DNA from: Bacillota bacterium
Lineage (GTDB): Bacteria; Bacillota; Desulfotomaculia; Desulfotomaculales; Desulforudaceae
DNA length: 64,000 nucleotides
Direction of reading: 5' to 3'
NCBI GenBank assembly: GCA_040757205.1
Contig: JBFLXL010000001.1
Location: 186,001 to 250,000 of the forward strand
Shown: positions 51,968 through 60,324 of the stretch, in pieces
How positions within the stretch are numbered: the stretch's first letter is position 1
Layout: every line of letters begins with the position of its first letter
Translations under genes and position numbers: made by a program
The notes under the pieces: generated by a model
Told to the model about the DNA's origin: nothing
Seen by the model: only the letters and a program-made list of their open reading frames with translations
The model's database searches: none

Positions 51968-53143
51968 GTGGCGTTAGGCTTGTGGCGGGGATTGTGCGCC
52001 GGTTTGCTGGTGATTTTGCTGTTCGGGGTTCCCGGGCTGTCCTGGGCCGAGTCGCCCGGCGCCGGGGACGACCTCTTTTCTGAACTCGACCTGCGCCAAG
52101 TCGATGAGGCGGCCGGCGTGCTCCGCGCCGAAATCGACGCCGCCCTGCCCGACATGGATTTCAAGACCCTGGCGGTCTCCTTGGCGCGCGGCGATCTCGG
52201 ATACACTCCAGGGGACTTGGCCGCGGCTCTCTGGCGGTATTTCTTCAGGGAGGTGCTCGCCAACGCCGCCCTGCTGGGCAAGCTGGTGGTGCTGGCCGTG
52301 ATCTGCGCGGTGCTCCAGAACATTTCCGGCGCCTTTGAAAAGTCGACCACCAGCCGGATGGCGTATACCGCGGTCTACCTGGCGCTCATCACCATCGCCC
52401 TGGGGTCCTTCGTCATCGCTCTGAACACGGGCCGGGAGGCGATCGAAAACATGGTGGTATTCATGCACGCCATGCTGCCGGTGATGCTGACGTTGCTGTG
52501 CGCGGTGGGCGGGTTTGCTTCGGCGGCGCTGGTCCACCCGCTGATCGTGATTGTGATGAACGCCGCGGCCAACGTGGTCAAAAACGTGGTTTTCCCCCTG
52601 ATTTTCTTTTCCGCCGTCCTGGGAATGATCAGTCACCTGGCCACCGGGTTCTCCCTCTCCCGGTTGGCCGATTTCCTGCGGTATGTGGGCCTGGGGGTAA
52701 TGGGCGTATTGACCACGGTCTTCCTCGGGGTATTGACCATTCAGGGCGTCGCCGGCGCGGTGACCGAGGGCATCGCCTTCCGGACGGCCAAGTACGCCTC
52801 TCAGGCCTTCCTGCCGATCGTGGGCAAGATGTTTTCGGACGCGATGGAGATGATCGTGGGCTCGTCCCTGCTGGTGAAAAACGCCGTGGGCCTGGCCGGA
52901 TTGCTGCTGATCTTTTTGATGGCCCTTTTTCCCCTCCTCAAGATCATCGTTCTGATTGTCATCTACAAACTGGCGGCCGCGCTGGTCCAACCGCTGGGGG
53001 AGTCCAGGCTGTCGGACTGCCTGAACACCCTGGGCAACGGCATTGTCGCCGTTTTCGGCGTGGTGGCCACCTGTGCGCTGTTGTTCTTTTTTGCGCTGGC
53101 CTTGATGACCGGACTCGGGAACCTGACCGTCATGCTGCGGTAG
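51968..53143 (+). CDS. spoIIIAE: stage III sporulation protein AE
   Basis: About 391 aa. Signal peptide (LLVILLFGVPGLSWA), an extracytoplasmic segment, then about six transmembrane helices with the conserved GGFASAALVHPLIVIVMNAAAN. Polytopic channel component. Start uncertain (GTG 51968 or TTG 51980). The open frame continues upstream through 15 bp that recur at 60283-60297. Confidence 0.92.
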   Translation: MALGLWRGLCAGLLVILLFGVPGLSWAESPGAGDDLFSELDLRQVDEAAGVLRAEIDAALPDMDFKTLAVSLARGDLGYTPGDLAAALWRYFFREVLANAALLGKLVVLAVICAVLQNISGAFEKSTTSRMAYTAVYLALITIALGSFVIALNTGREAIENMVVFMHAMLPVMLTLLCAVGGFASAALVHPLIVIVMNAAANVVKNVVFPLIFFSAVLGMISHLATGFSLSRLADFLRYVGLGVMGVLTTVFLGVLTIQGVAGAVTEGIAFRTAKYASQAFLPIVGKMFSDAMEMIVGSSLLVKNAVGLAGLLLIFLMALFPLLKIIVLIVIYKLAAALVQPLGESRLSDCLNTLGNGIVAVFGVVATCALLFFFALALMTGLGNLTVMLR

Positions 53144-53217
53144 GAGAGGATGTAAACAGCATGTACCCCTATGTGATGCGAAAGAACCTGACCGTCACGC
53201 TGCAGCAGGAGGAGGTG
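53119..53217. repeat. repeat-insert-repeat unit G (spoIIIAE/AF junction)
   Basis: Copies 53119-53152 and 53184-53217 (34 bp, 6 mismatches, all transitions, offset 65) flank a 31-bp insert. Copy 1 carries the spoIIIAE stop; copy 2 brings AGGAGG ahead of spoIIIAF. Confidence 0.85.
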
Positions 53218-53227
53218 GTGGCGCGCC

Positions 53228-53806
53228 TTGGATGCGCTGGAGAGTCTGGTTCGTGAACTCGTGGTTCTCGTCATCCTGGCCGTGGTCCTGGAACTGCTGC
53301 TGCCGGAAGGGGACCTGCGCCGGTACGTCCGGATGGTCCTGGGGCTTTTGATCATCGTGGCGGTCTTGCAGACGGCGGTGGGCTTCTGGAACCGGGATCT
53401 GGCCGCCGACCTCTCGTGGGTCACGCTCAGCCGGCCCGACCAGGAAGGGACCCGGGAAATCATCCGGGAAGGGGAACGGCTTTGGCAGTTGGGGCAGACC
53501 CAGGCCATGACCGAATACGAGGAGGGATTGGCCCGGCAAATCCGGGCCCTGGCCGGGCTGAATCAGGAGGTGGCCGTGGCGGACGTTGACGTGCGTTTCG
53601 CACCAGGAAGGACGGCCGGGGAACCCGGACGCCTGGAGGAGGTGATCCTGATCCTGGGCGGAGAGCACGGGGGTGCGGCGGAGGTGCCGGTCGGCGCCCA
53701 GCTTGGAAGCCGGCCCGCGCCCGATCCGGAAGCGGTGGCGAGGCTCCGCGGTTTGGTGGCCGACTTCTACGGCCTAACTCCCGAACAGGTTAAGGTGCGG
53801 CAATGA
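53228..53806 (+). CDS. spoIIIAF: stage III sporulation protein AF
   Basis: 192 aa. Two N-terminal transmembrane helices (LVVLVILAVVLELLLP; MVLGLLIIVAVLQTAV) and an extracytoplasmic ring-building-like domain. TTG start with AGGAGGAGG upstream. Confidence 0.92.
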   Translation: MDALESLVRELVVLVILAVVLELLLPEGDLRRYVRMVLGLLIIVAVLQTAVGFWNRDLAADLSWVTLSRPDQEGTREIIREGERLWQLGQTQAMTEYEEGLARQIRALAGLNQEVAVADVDVRFAPGRTAGEPGRLEEVILILGGEHGGAAEVPVGAQLGSRPAPDPEAVARLRGLVADFYGLTPEQVKVRQ

Positions 53807-53831
53807 TTTATTCCATGGAGGGATGATAACG

Positions 53832-54440
53832 GTGAAACTGAGTGATTTGATGGCCGGCGCGACCGGTGGCGGCTCCAAAAAACACCAGAAAGTCGTTCTG
53901 TTGTTGTTGGCCGCCCTGGGAGTGTTTCTGCTGCTTTTGGGCCACCTTGACCTCGGCGCGTCGCGGCCCGCGGTGCCCGTGGACGCGCTCGCGCCGACGG
54001 AGCCGGAGGGCTCGCCGCCCAAGGCCCGCTTGCAGATCCAATCCGAAGAGGAGTACCTGGCGCGCACGCTGGAGGTGATGCTCCGCCAGATTTCCGGCGC
54101 GGGCCTGGTGGACGTGGTCGTCCGGCTGGAGGAATCGACCACCTCCGAATACGCGCTCAACCAGACCATCGGCCGCAGAGTGACCGACGAGAAAGACCCG
54201 GCCGGGTCAGTCCGGGTGACCACGGAGGAGAACGATACCGGCAATTTGGTGGTGGTCCGGGGGGATGGGGGATCCGAAACGCCGGTGGTGGAGCGGGAAA
54301 CAGCGCCCCGCGTGGCCGGCGTCCTGGTGGTGGCCGAGGGGGCCCGGAACCCGCAGATCAAGGCGGAACTCTTCCGGGCCACCCGGGTGGCCTTGGGAGT
54401 GGAACCGCACCGGATTCTGGTGCTGCCCAAAAAGTTGTAA
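53832..54440 (+). CDS. spoIIIAG: stage III sporulation protein AG
   Basis: 202 aa. Transmembrane helix about 21-40, proline-rich linker, and a ring-building motif domain (EYLARTLEVMLRQISGAGLV, VAGVLVVAEGARNPQIKAEL) that forms a large ring between the two spore membranes. GTG 53832 has GGAGGG with 9-nt spacing; an ATG 9 bp upstream abuts that site. Confidence 0.93.
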   Translation: MKLSDLMAGATGGGSKKHQKVVLLLLAALGVFLLLLGHLDLGASRPAVPVDALAPTEPEGSPPKARLQIQSEEEYLARTLEVMLRQISGAGLVDVVVRLEESTTSEYALNQTIGRRVTDEKDPAGSVRVTTEENDTGNLVVVRGDGGSETPVVERETAPRVAGVLVVAEGARNPQIKAELFRATRVALGVEPHRILVLPKKL

Positions 54441-54452
54441 GGGGGAGCGGTG

Positions 54453-55049
54453 GTGAAATTCTGGATTTTGGAGCGCAGATTCCTAGGGCTAGGGGTTGTG
54501 AGCCTGTTGGTCCTGACCTCAATCCTGGTTGCGGCCTGGGTGTTGCGGCCGGCTGGTGTTTTGCGGGAGCCGGTTTCCGAACCCGGGCCGCCGCCGCGGC
54601 CGGAGGCCGTGACCCCGGCGGCCGGTGAACCGGCGGCGGAAACGGAAGCACCCAACGGCTCCGAAGCGGATGATTTTCGCCGGGCCCGGACCGACTTCTT
54701 CGTTGAGTACCGCCTGGAGCGGGAAATGTCCCGGGGGCGGCAGGTGGAATTGCTGAAAACGGTGGCGCAGGATCCCGGCGCCGACGAGACTCAGCGGGCG
54801 GCGGCCCAGGAGCGGCTGCTCCAGATCACCCGCGACCTGGAACGGGAAACCAGCCTGGAGAATATCCTGCGAGCGAAAGGGTTCCGTGACGCGGTGGTTT
54901 TCTTTCAGGAGAAAAGGGCCACCGTGGTCGTGCCCGATCTGACCTCCGAGGAGCAGGCGCGCGGGATCATCAACCTGGCGGTGCGCGGGGCGGGAATTAT
55001 GCCCGAGGACGTGATGGTGATCGGCCATCCAGGCGAATTTGGGCCATAA
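54453..55049 (+). CDS. spoIIIAH: stage III sporulation protein AH
   Basis: 198 aa. One transmembrane helix (LGVVSLLVLTSILVAAWVL), linker, EscJ/YscJ-like domain (FFVEYRLEREMSRGRQVELL, TVVVPDLTSEEQARGIINLA). It interacts with forespore SpoIIQ across the intermembrane space. GTG after GGGGGAG. Last gene of the operon. Confidence 0.93.
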   Translation: MKFWILERRFLGLGVVSLLVLTSILVAAWVLRPAGVLREPVSEPGPPPRPEAVTPAAGEPAAETEAPNGSEADDFRRARTDFFVEYRLEREMSRGRQVELLKTVAQDPGADETQRAAAQERLLQITRDLERETSLENILRAKGFRDAVVFFQEKRATVVVPDLTSEEQARGIINLAVRGAGIMPEDVMVIGHPGEFGP

Positions 55050-55113
55050 TTACCCCATTCGGTGGTACAAAGGCAAAAAACCTCTTGTTTTTTGTATACT
55101 TATGTTCCGCCTA

Positions 55114-55143
55114 TTTCCAAAACCCGCCGGGCTCCGTTATAAT
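55114..55143 (+). promoter_or_regulatory. probable sigma-A promoter of oadA-accB
   Basis: TTTCCA (55114-55119) and TATAAT (55138-55143), 18-bp spacing. Uncouples the carboxylase genes from the sporulation operon. Confidence 0.55.
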
Positions 55144-55172
55144 CAAGTCACGCCGGATACGGCGCGCAAGCG

Positions 55173-55268
55173 GGTTTTGCCAGGGGCGGGAGGGATAATC
55201 AGCGGACCAACTCGGAAGTGTCCACGCCCTCCTGTTCAGGTTTTGCCAATGGCGGGAGGGATAATCAG
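55173..55268. repeat. repeat-insert-repeat unit H (oadA leader)
   Basis: Copies 55173-55202 and 55239-55268 (30 bp, 2 mismatches, offset 66) flank a 36-bp insert. Copy 2 ends exactly at the oadA TTG start and supplies its GGGAGGG ribosome binding site. Confidence 0.92.
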
Positions 55269-57134
55269 TTGTCTGTTTTGCGGATTACGGACACCACTTT
55301 GCGGGACGGCCACCAGAGCTTGTGGGCGACGCGGATGCGCACCGCGGACATGCTGCCGATCATCGAGAAAATTGACGCGGTGGGTTATCATTCGCTGGAG
55401 GTTTGGGGCGGGGCCACCTTTGACGTGTGCCTGCGCTACCTGAACGAGGACCCCTGGGAGCGCCTGCGGCTGATCAAAAAACGCGCGCGGAACACGCCTT
55501 TGCAGATGCTCTTGCGCGGTCAATCCCTGGTCGGGTACGCCCACTACCCGGACGATGTCGTCGAGGCCTTTGTGCACCGGATGGTGGTCAATGGGATCGA
55601 CATCATTCGGGTATTCGACGCATTAAACGATGTCCGCAATATGACCACCGCGGTGCGGGCGGGCAAGCAGGCGGGGGCACATGTGCAGGCGGCGGTGGTC
55701 TATACGGTCAGCCCGGTGCACACCACCGAGCATTTTCTCCGGACCGCCCTGGACTTCGCCGAACTCGGGGCCGATTCCATCTGCATCAAGGACATGGCCG
55801 GGCTGTTGGCCCCCTACAAGGCCTTTGAACTGGTGAGCCTTTTTAAGAAAGAGCTTCGGTTGCCGGTGCAATTGCACTGCCACTATATCGGCGGCATGGC
55901 CGTCGGCGCCTATCTGAAGGCGGCCGAGGCCGGAGTCGACGTCATCGACACGGCTTCCGTGCCGTTGGCCTTCGGCGCCTCGCAACCCCCGGTCGAGACC
56001 GTGGTGCGGGCCCTGCGGGAAACCCCCTACGACACGAAATTGCGGATCCGGGTCTTGTTCGAGATCGCCGAGTATTTTGAGGAGCTGAGGCGCCGGGAAG
56101 GTTATGACCGCGGAGTAACCCGGATTCACGACATGCGGGTGTTTGACCACCAGGTTCCCGGGGGCATGATTTCGAACCTGGTTTCCCAGCTTGAAGAACA
56201 GAAATCGCTGCACCGGCTGGAGGAAGTGCTGGCCGAGATACCGCGGGTGCGGGCGGAACTGGGCTACCCCCCGCTCGTGACTCCCACCAGCCAGATCGTC
56301 GGCACTCAGGCCGTCTTGAACGTGCTGACCGGGCAACGCTACAAGTTGGTGCCGGGCGAGGTCAAGAGCTACGTCCAGGGCCTCTACGGAAAACCGCCCG
56401 GGGAGCTCAATCCGGAAGTCATGCGCGACATCCTGGGGGACAGCGAGCCGATTACTTGCCGCCCGGCCGACTTGTTGGCGCCCAGGCTGGAAAAAATGAG
56501 AAAGGAAATCGGCGCGCTCGCCGAAAGCGAGGAAGACGTTTTATCGTACGCCCTGTTCCCGCAAGTGGCCAAGAAGTTCCTTGAGGCCCGCCTGAAGGGA
56601 GAACTGCACCCGGCGGCGCCGGAAAAGAAGGAGAATCGGCCCGGCCCGGCTAATAGGCCAGATGCAGTGAAGGGCAAGGAGGCAAGAAGCATGAACTTGG
56701 AAGAGATCAGGGAACTGGTCAGGCTGCTGGACCGGACCGACATCAAGGAATTCTGCCTGGAAAGCCAGGGAATCAAGATTGTGATCAAAAAGGGCGGCAC
56801 CGGAGCAGAAAACCGTCCTCAAGACCAGGCCGCCCCGCCGGAGGGGGAATCCGGGCCTTCGATCCAGGCGCCGCCGTCCTTACCGCCGGCGAACACGGTC
56901 ATGGTTAAGGCGCCGATGGTGGGCACGTTTTACAGTTCACCGGCTCCGGACGCGCCGCCCTACGTCGAGGTGGGTTCCAAGGTGCGGGAAGGCCAGGTGC
57001 TGTGCATCATTGAGGCAATGAAATTGATGAACGAGATTGAGGCGGAAACCGCCGGCGAGATCGCCGATATCCTGGTTGGGAACGGGCAGCCGGTGGAATA
57101 CGGGCAGCCGCTGTTTGTGATCGCCCCCAAATAA
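55269..57134 (+). CDS. oadA: fusion of OadA/PycB carboxyltransferase with a full AccB-type biotin carrier
   Basis: 621 aa. Residues 1-460 are the pyruvate/oxaloacetate carboxyltransferase: [12 protein letters not shown] with metal ligand Asp, [10 protein letters not shown] with the carboxylated Lys174, and LHCHYIGG with metal ligands His203 and His205. Residues 475-621 are a complete Acc[15 protein letters not shown] start, Pro/Glu linker, and a biotinyl domain with Lys585 in [14 protein letters not shown] at 56677-56682, 8 nt before the internal ATG at 56691, would allow separate AccB synthesis. With AccC it can form pyruvate carboxylase. It sits where accB lies in Bacillus. TTG 55269 is preferred over GTG 55218. 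Confidence 0.92.
   Translation: MSVLRITDTTLRDGHQSLWATRMRTADMLPIIEKIDAVGYHSLEVWGGATFDVCLRYLNEDPWERLRLIKKRARNTPLQMLLRGQSLVGYAHYPDDVVEAFVHRMVVNGIDIIRVFDALNDVRNMTTAVRAGKQAGAHVQAAVVYTVSPVHTTEHFLRTALDFAELGADSICIKDMAGLLAPYKAFELVSLFKKELRLPVQLHCHYIGGMAVGAYLKAAEAGVDVIDTASVPLAFGASQPPVETVVRALRETPYDTKLRIRVLFEIAEYFEELRRREGYDRGVTRIHDMRVFDHQVPGGMISNLVSQLEEQKSLHRLEEVLAEIPRVRAELGYPPLVTPTSQIVGTQAVLNVLTGQRYKLVPGEVKSYVQGLYGKPPGELNPEVMRDILGDSEPITCRPADLLAPRLEKMRKEIGALAESEEDVLSYALFPQVAKKFLEARLKGELHPAAPEKKENRPGPANRPDAVKGKEARSMNLEEIRELVRLLDRTDIKEFCLESQGIKIVIKKGGTGAENRPQDQAAPPEGESGPSIQAPPSLPPANTVMVKAPMVGTFYSSPAPDAPPYVEVGSKVREGQVLCIIEAMKLMNEIEAETAGEIADILVGNGQPVEYGQPLFVIAPK
56677..56693 (+). promoter_or_regulatory. internal ribosome binding site and start of the AccB part
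   Basis: AGGAGG, 8-nt spacer, ATG, in frame with the fusion gene. The encoded N-terminus is exactly that of a free AccB. Confidence 0.7.
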
Positions 57135-57155
57135 AAAAGCCTCGAGGAGAATTAG

Positions 57156-58496
57156 ATGGAGAAAGTACTGATTGCGAATCGGGGAGAGATCGCGCTCCGA
57201 ATTATTCGCGCCTGCCGCGAACTGGGCCTGGAAACGGTGGCTGTCTATTCGGAAGCCGACCGCGACAGCCTGCCGGTGCGGCTGGCGGACCAGGCGTACT
57301 GCATTGGCCCGGCGGACGTTACCCGCAGCTACCTGAACATCGCCGCCATCATCAGCGCCGCCGAACTGTCCGGGGCCGACGCCATCCATCCCGGATACGG
57401 TTTTTTGGCCGAAAACGCCCACTTCGCCGAAGTTTGTGAAAGCTGCGGCCTCACTTTTATCGGGCCGCCGGTCGAGGCCATCGCGAAAATGGGGGCCAAG
57501 GCGGAGGCCCTGGAAGTGGTCCGGAAAATGGGTGTGCCCATTGTACCCGGATCGGGCGGGCCGGTGGACGGGGTCAACCACGCCCTGGCGGTGGCCGAGG
57601 AAATCGGTTATCCCGTCCTGATCAAGGCTTCCGCCGGTGGCGGCGGGCGCGGAATGCGGGTGGCCCACAATAAGTCCGACCTGTCCCGGGCCCTGCAGGC
57701 CGCCCAGGGCGAAGCCCAGAAGGCGTTCGGCAGCGGCGTCGTGTACCTGGAGAAGTATGTCGAGGAGCCGCGTCACATCGAGATCCAGGTTTTCGGGGAC
57801 CGGCACGGCAGTATCCTGTCCCTCGGGGAGCGGGACTGCTCCATCCAGCGGCGGAACCAGAAACTGCTTGAAGAAGCCCCGTCCACCGCCCTGACCCCGG
57901 AGCTGCGCCGGCAGATCGGGGAGGCGGCCGTGCGGGCCGCGCAGGCCGTGGGTTACTACAACTCCGGCACGGTGGAGTTCCTGCTGGACCGTGAAAACCG
58001 GTTCTACTTCATCGAAATGAACACGCGCATACAGGTTGAACACCCGGTTACGGAAATGGTGACCGGTCTGGACCTGGTCAAGGAACAGATCCGGGTGGCC
58101 GCCGGGGAAAATCTGTCGTTCGGTGAGCAGGACGTCAAGATCAACGGCTGGGCGATCGAGTGCCGGATCAACGCCGAGGACCCTTGGGCGAACTTCGGGC
58201 CGCGGGCGGGCCGGATCACGGCTTACCTCCCGCCGGGCGGACCGGGGATCAGGGTGGACAGCGCGGCCTATCCCGGCGTTGAAGTGTCTCCGTATTACGA
58301 TTCACTGATCGCCAAGCTGGTGGCCTGGGGAAGGGACCGGGACGAGGCCATCGAGCGGGCCGAGCGGGCACTGGCCGAATTCGTGGTTGAGGGAGTACCG
58401 ACCACGATACCGTTTCACCAACGGGTGTTGTCCAACGCCTTTTTCCGGAGGGGGGAGGTCTACACCAATTTTGTCCAGCGGCGCATTTTCCCTTGA
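57156..58496 (+). CDS. accC: biotin carboxylase (AccC/PycA)
   Basis: 446 aa. [37 protein letters not shown], the ATP-grasp loop [31 protein letters not shown] and [16 protein letters not shown]. Carboxylates biotin on the neighbouring carrier. As accA and accD are not here, it may serve both pyruvate carboxylation and, elsewhere-encoded, acetyl-CoA carboxylase. ATG with GAGGAG upstream. Confidence 0.95.
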   Translation: MEKVLIANRGEIALRIIRACRELGLETVAVYSEADRDSLPVRLADQAYCIGPADVTRSYLNIAAIISAAELSGADAIHPGYGFLAENAHFAEVCESCGLTFIGPPVEAIAKMGAKAEALEVVRKMGVPIVPGSGGPVDGVNHALAVAEEIGYPVLIKASAGGGGRGMRVAHNKSDLSRALQAAQGEAQKAFGSGVVYLEKYVEEPRHIEIQVFGDRHGSILSLGERDCSIQRRNQKLLEEAPSTALTPELRRQIGEAAVRAAQAVGYYNSGTVEFLLDRENRFYFIEMNTRIQVEHPVTEMVTGLDLVKEQIRVAAGENLSFGEQDVKINGWAIECRINAEDPWANFGPRAGRITAYLPPGGPGIRVDSAAYPGVEVSPYYDSLIAKLVAWGRDRDEAIERAERALAEFVVEGVPTTIPFHQRVLSNAFFRRGEVYTNFVQRRIFP

Positions 58497-58530
58497 GGAC
58501 AAACCCTGGAATTCATAGGCAGGAAACCGG

Positions 58531-58560
58531 TTGTATTAGATTCTGGTTCTGGTATATAAT
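58531..58560 (+). promoter_or_regulatory. sigma-A promoter of the asp23 operon
   Basis: TTGTAT (58531-58536) and TATAAT (58555-58560), 18-bp spacing, with a TGG extension near the -10; 36 bp before the asp23 start. Confidence 0.7.
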
Positions 58561-58596
58561 AACAAGAAACCAGAACATTTCAGGAGGTGCTAGTGA

Positions 58597-58995
58597 ATGG
58601 CTGATCATGTTACCGAAGTCAAGGGAGAAATGGGGGCCGTACGGATTGCCAACGAAGTGGTGGCCATTGTGGCCAGCTTGGCCGCGATTGAGGTTCCGGG
58701 CCTGTCCGGAATGAGCGGCGGGGTGGTCGGCGGCATTGCCGAACGGTTGGGCCGCAAGAATTTGTCCAAAGGGGTCAAGGTTGAAGTCGGGGAAAGGGAA
58801 GCGGCCATTGACCTGTACGTGATCGTCGACTTTGGGGTCCGCATTCCGGATGTCGCCACCCAGGTTCAAACCAGCGTCAAGCGGGCCGTGGAAACCATGA
58901 CCGGTTTGAAGGTGGTGGAGGTCAATGTGCATGTTCAGGGTGTCGCCTTCGCCAAGGAGGAAGAGCCGGAGGAAGTAGAAACACGGGTCCGGTAG
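58597..58995 (+). CDS. Asp23/Gls24 family envelope stress protein
   Basis: 132 aa. GAVRIANEVVAIVASLAAIEVPGL and DLYVIVDFGVRIPDVATQVQ are family features. These proteins gather at the membrane via AmaP and respond to envelope stress. Corresponds to yqhY in the Bacillus order. ATG with AGGAGGTG. Confidence 0.93.
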   Translation: MADHVTEVKGEMGAVRIANEVVAIVASLAAIEVPGLSGMSGGVVGGIAERLGRKNLSKGVKVEVGEREAAIDLYVIVDFGVRIPDVATQVQTSVKRAVETMTGLKVVEVNVHVQGVAFAKEEEPEEVETRVR

Positions 58996-59013
58996 CACCA
59001 AGGAGGTTGAAAC

Positions 59014-59541
59014 ATGGGGCCGTTTGACCGCAGCCTGTTGGCGATCTACGCCCTGGCTGTGTCGGCAGGCATCGTCGTCGGGATTTTCGTTCTCACCGGG
59101 GTTCTGGCCCCAACACAACTGGAGACGTTCCTTCGCCCGGAACACAACGCGCTGGCGACGGGTGTTCTGGGCGTCTTTCTTTTGGCGGGACTGCGGCTCC
59201 TGGGGGTCAGCCTGCGCCGGAAAAAGGAAAGCCAGGCCATTGTGGACGAAAGCGCTCTCGGACAGGTGCGGGTGTCGCTGACCGCTCTTGAGAACCTGAT
59301 TGACAAGATTGTGTCGCCGGTGCCCGGGATTCGGGAGGTGCGGCCCAAGGTCGGTCCCGAGAACGGAGGCATCGGGATCCGCCTGAAGGTGGTCGCCAGT
59401 CCCGACATAAACGTGCCCGAGACATCACGAGCGATCCAGCAGTTGGTGCAGGATCAGATCCGTGAGGTCACCGGCCTCACGGTCAATCGGATAAAAATTG
59501 AAGTAGAGAACTTTGCCGTTTCGAAGGGCCGGGTGGAGTAA
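59014..59541 (+). CDS. amaP: alkaline shock response membrane anchor protein AmaP
   Basis: 175 aa. Two N-terminal transmembrane helices (about 8-30, 50-70) and a cytoplasmic domain with similarity to Asp23-type folds (VSLTALENLIDKIV, IRLKVVASPDINVPETS). Tethers Asp23 proteins to the membrane. ATG with AAGGAGGTTG. Confidence 0.9.
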   Translation: MGPFDRSLLAIYALAVSAGIVVGIFVLTGVLAPTQLETFLRPEHNALATGVLGVFLLAGLRLLGVSLRRKKESQAIVDESALGQVRVSLTALENLIDKIVSPVPGIREVRPKVGPENGGIGIRLKVVASPDINVPETSRAIQQLVQDQIREVTGLTVNRIKIEVENFAVSKGRVE

Positions 59542-59556
59542 CGAGGTGGATGCGCT

Positions 59557-59772
59557 TTGTTGACAAGACTGATCGAGGTTCTGGACGGACACTGGGGCAA
59601 GGTCGGCGGCGTCGTCCTGGGACTCCTTTTCGGATGGTTCGCGATCAGCTACGGGCTCTGGCGGGCCTTGTTCGTGGCGTCAATGGCGGTTTTGGGCTAT
59701 TTCATCGGCAAGCAGGTGGACGAACGCACTGACTGGGATAAGCTTTTGCACCGCTTCCGGGGCGGCCGCTAG
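59557..59772 (+). CDS. DUF2273 small membrane protein
   Basis: 71 aa with two transmembrane helices and the ending GYFIGKQVDERTDWDKLLHR typical of DUF2273. Regularly found with asp23 and amaP. TTG start. Its stop is directly followed by the nusB start. Confidence 0.9.
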   Translation: MLTRLIEVLDGHWGKVGGVVLGLLFGWFAISYGLWRALFVASMAVLGYFIGKQVDERTDWDKLLHRFRGGR

Positions 59773-60198
59773 GTGGCCGGTTTGAAGAGACGGCGTCAAA
59801 GAGAGACTGCCTTGCAGGTCCTTTTCCAGGCGGAAGTCGCCCGCACTTCCGGAGAGCGAGCCTTTGAGCGGACGCTGGAGTTGTTCGGCCTGAATGACGG
59901 GGATTTCGCCTACGCCCGCGAACTGGTGGACGGCGTTTTGGCGCAAGTGGATCAGCTCGACCGGGTGATCTCCCGGGTGAGCCACGAATGGCGGTTGGAG
60001 CGGATGGCCAACGTGGACCGGAATATCATCCGCCTGGCGCTCTACGAAGTATTCTTCCGTGACGACATACCGGCTAACGTCGCCGTTAATGAGGCGCTCG
60101 AGTTGGCCAAGACATTCGGGACGGATGATTCGCGGCGTTTTGTGAACGGTATTCTGGGCAAAGTGGTGGAAGAGCCGGAACAATACCGGCCGGAATAG
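59773..60198 (+). CDS. nusB: transcription antitermination factor NusB
   Basis: 141 aa helical protein. RRQRETALQVLFQAE at the N-terminus and NVAVNEALELAKTFGTDDSRRFVNGILGKV at the C-terminus are conserved. Binds boxA of rRNA leaders with NusE. GTG start. Confidence 0.94.
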   Translation: MAGLKRRRQRETALQVLFQAEVARTSGERAFERTLELFGLNDGDFAYARELVDGVLAQVDQLDRVISRVSHEWRLERMANVDRNIIRLALYEVFFRDDIPANVAVNEALELAKTFGTDDSRRFVNGILGKVVEEPEQYRPE

Positions 60199-60324
60199 CC
60201 CCGTACCTGAGGCGCGGACGTGGTAGACATCGGCTCCGGAGCAAACGGGTTTTAGACGGCGAAACCGGTTGCCACAGAGAAAGGATTCTGAATTCTGATC
60301 CCAGCAGGGTTCGGTGGCGCGCCA

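Noticed and set aside
598-55268. The repeat pairs as a conventional CRISPR array
   Set aside because: Each locus has only two copies, repeats differ between loci and often overlap coding sequence; no cas genes lie in the window. Only the geometry is CRISPR-like.
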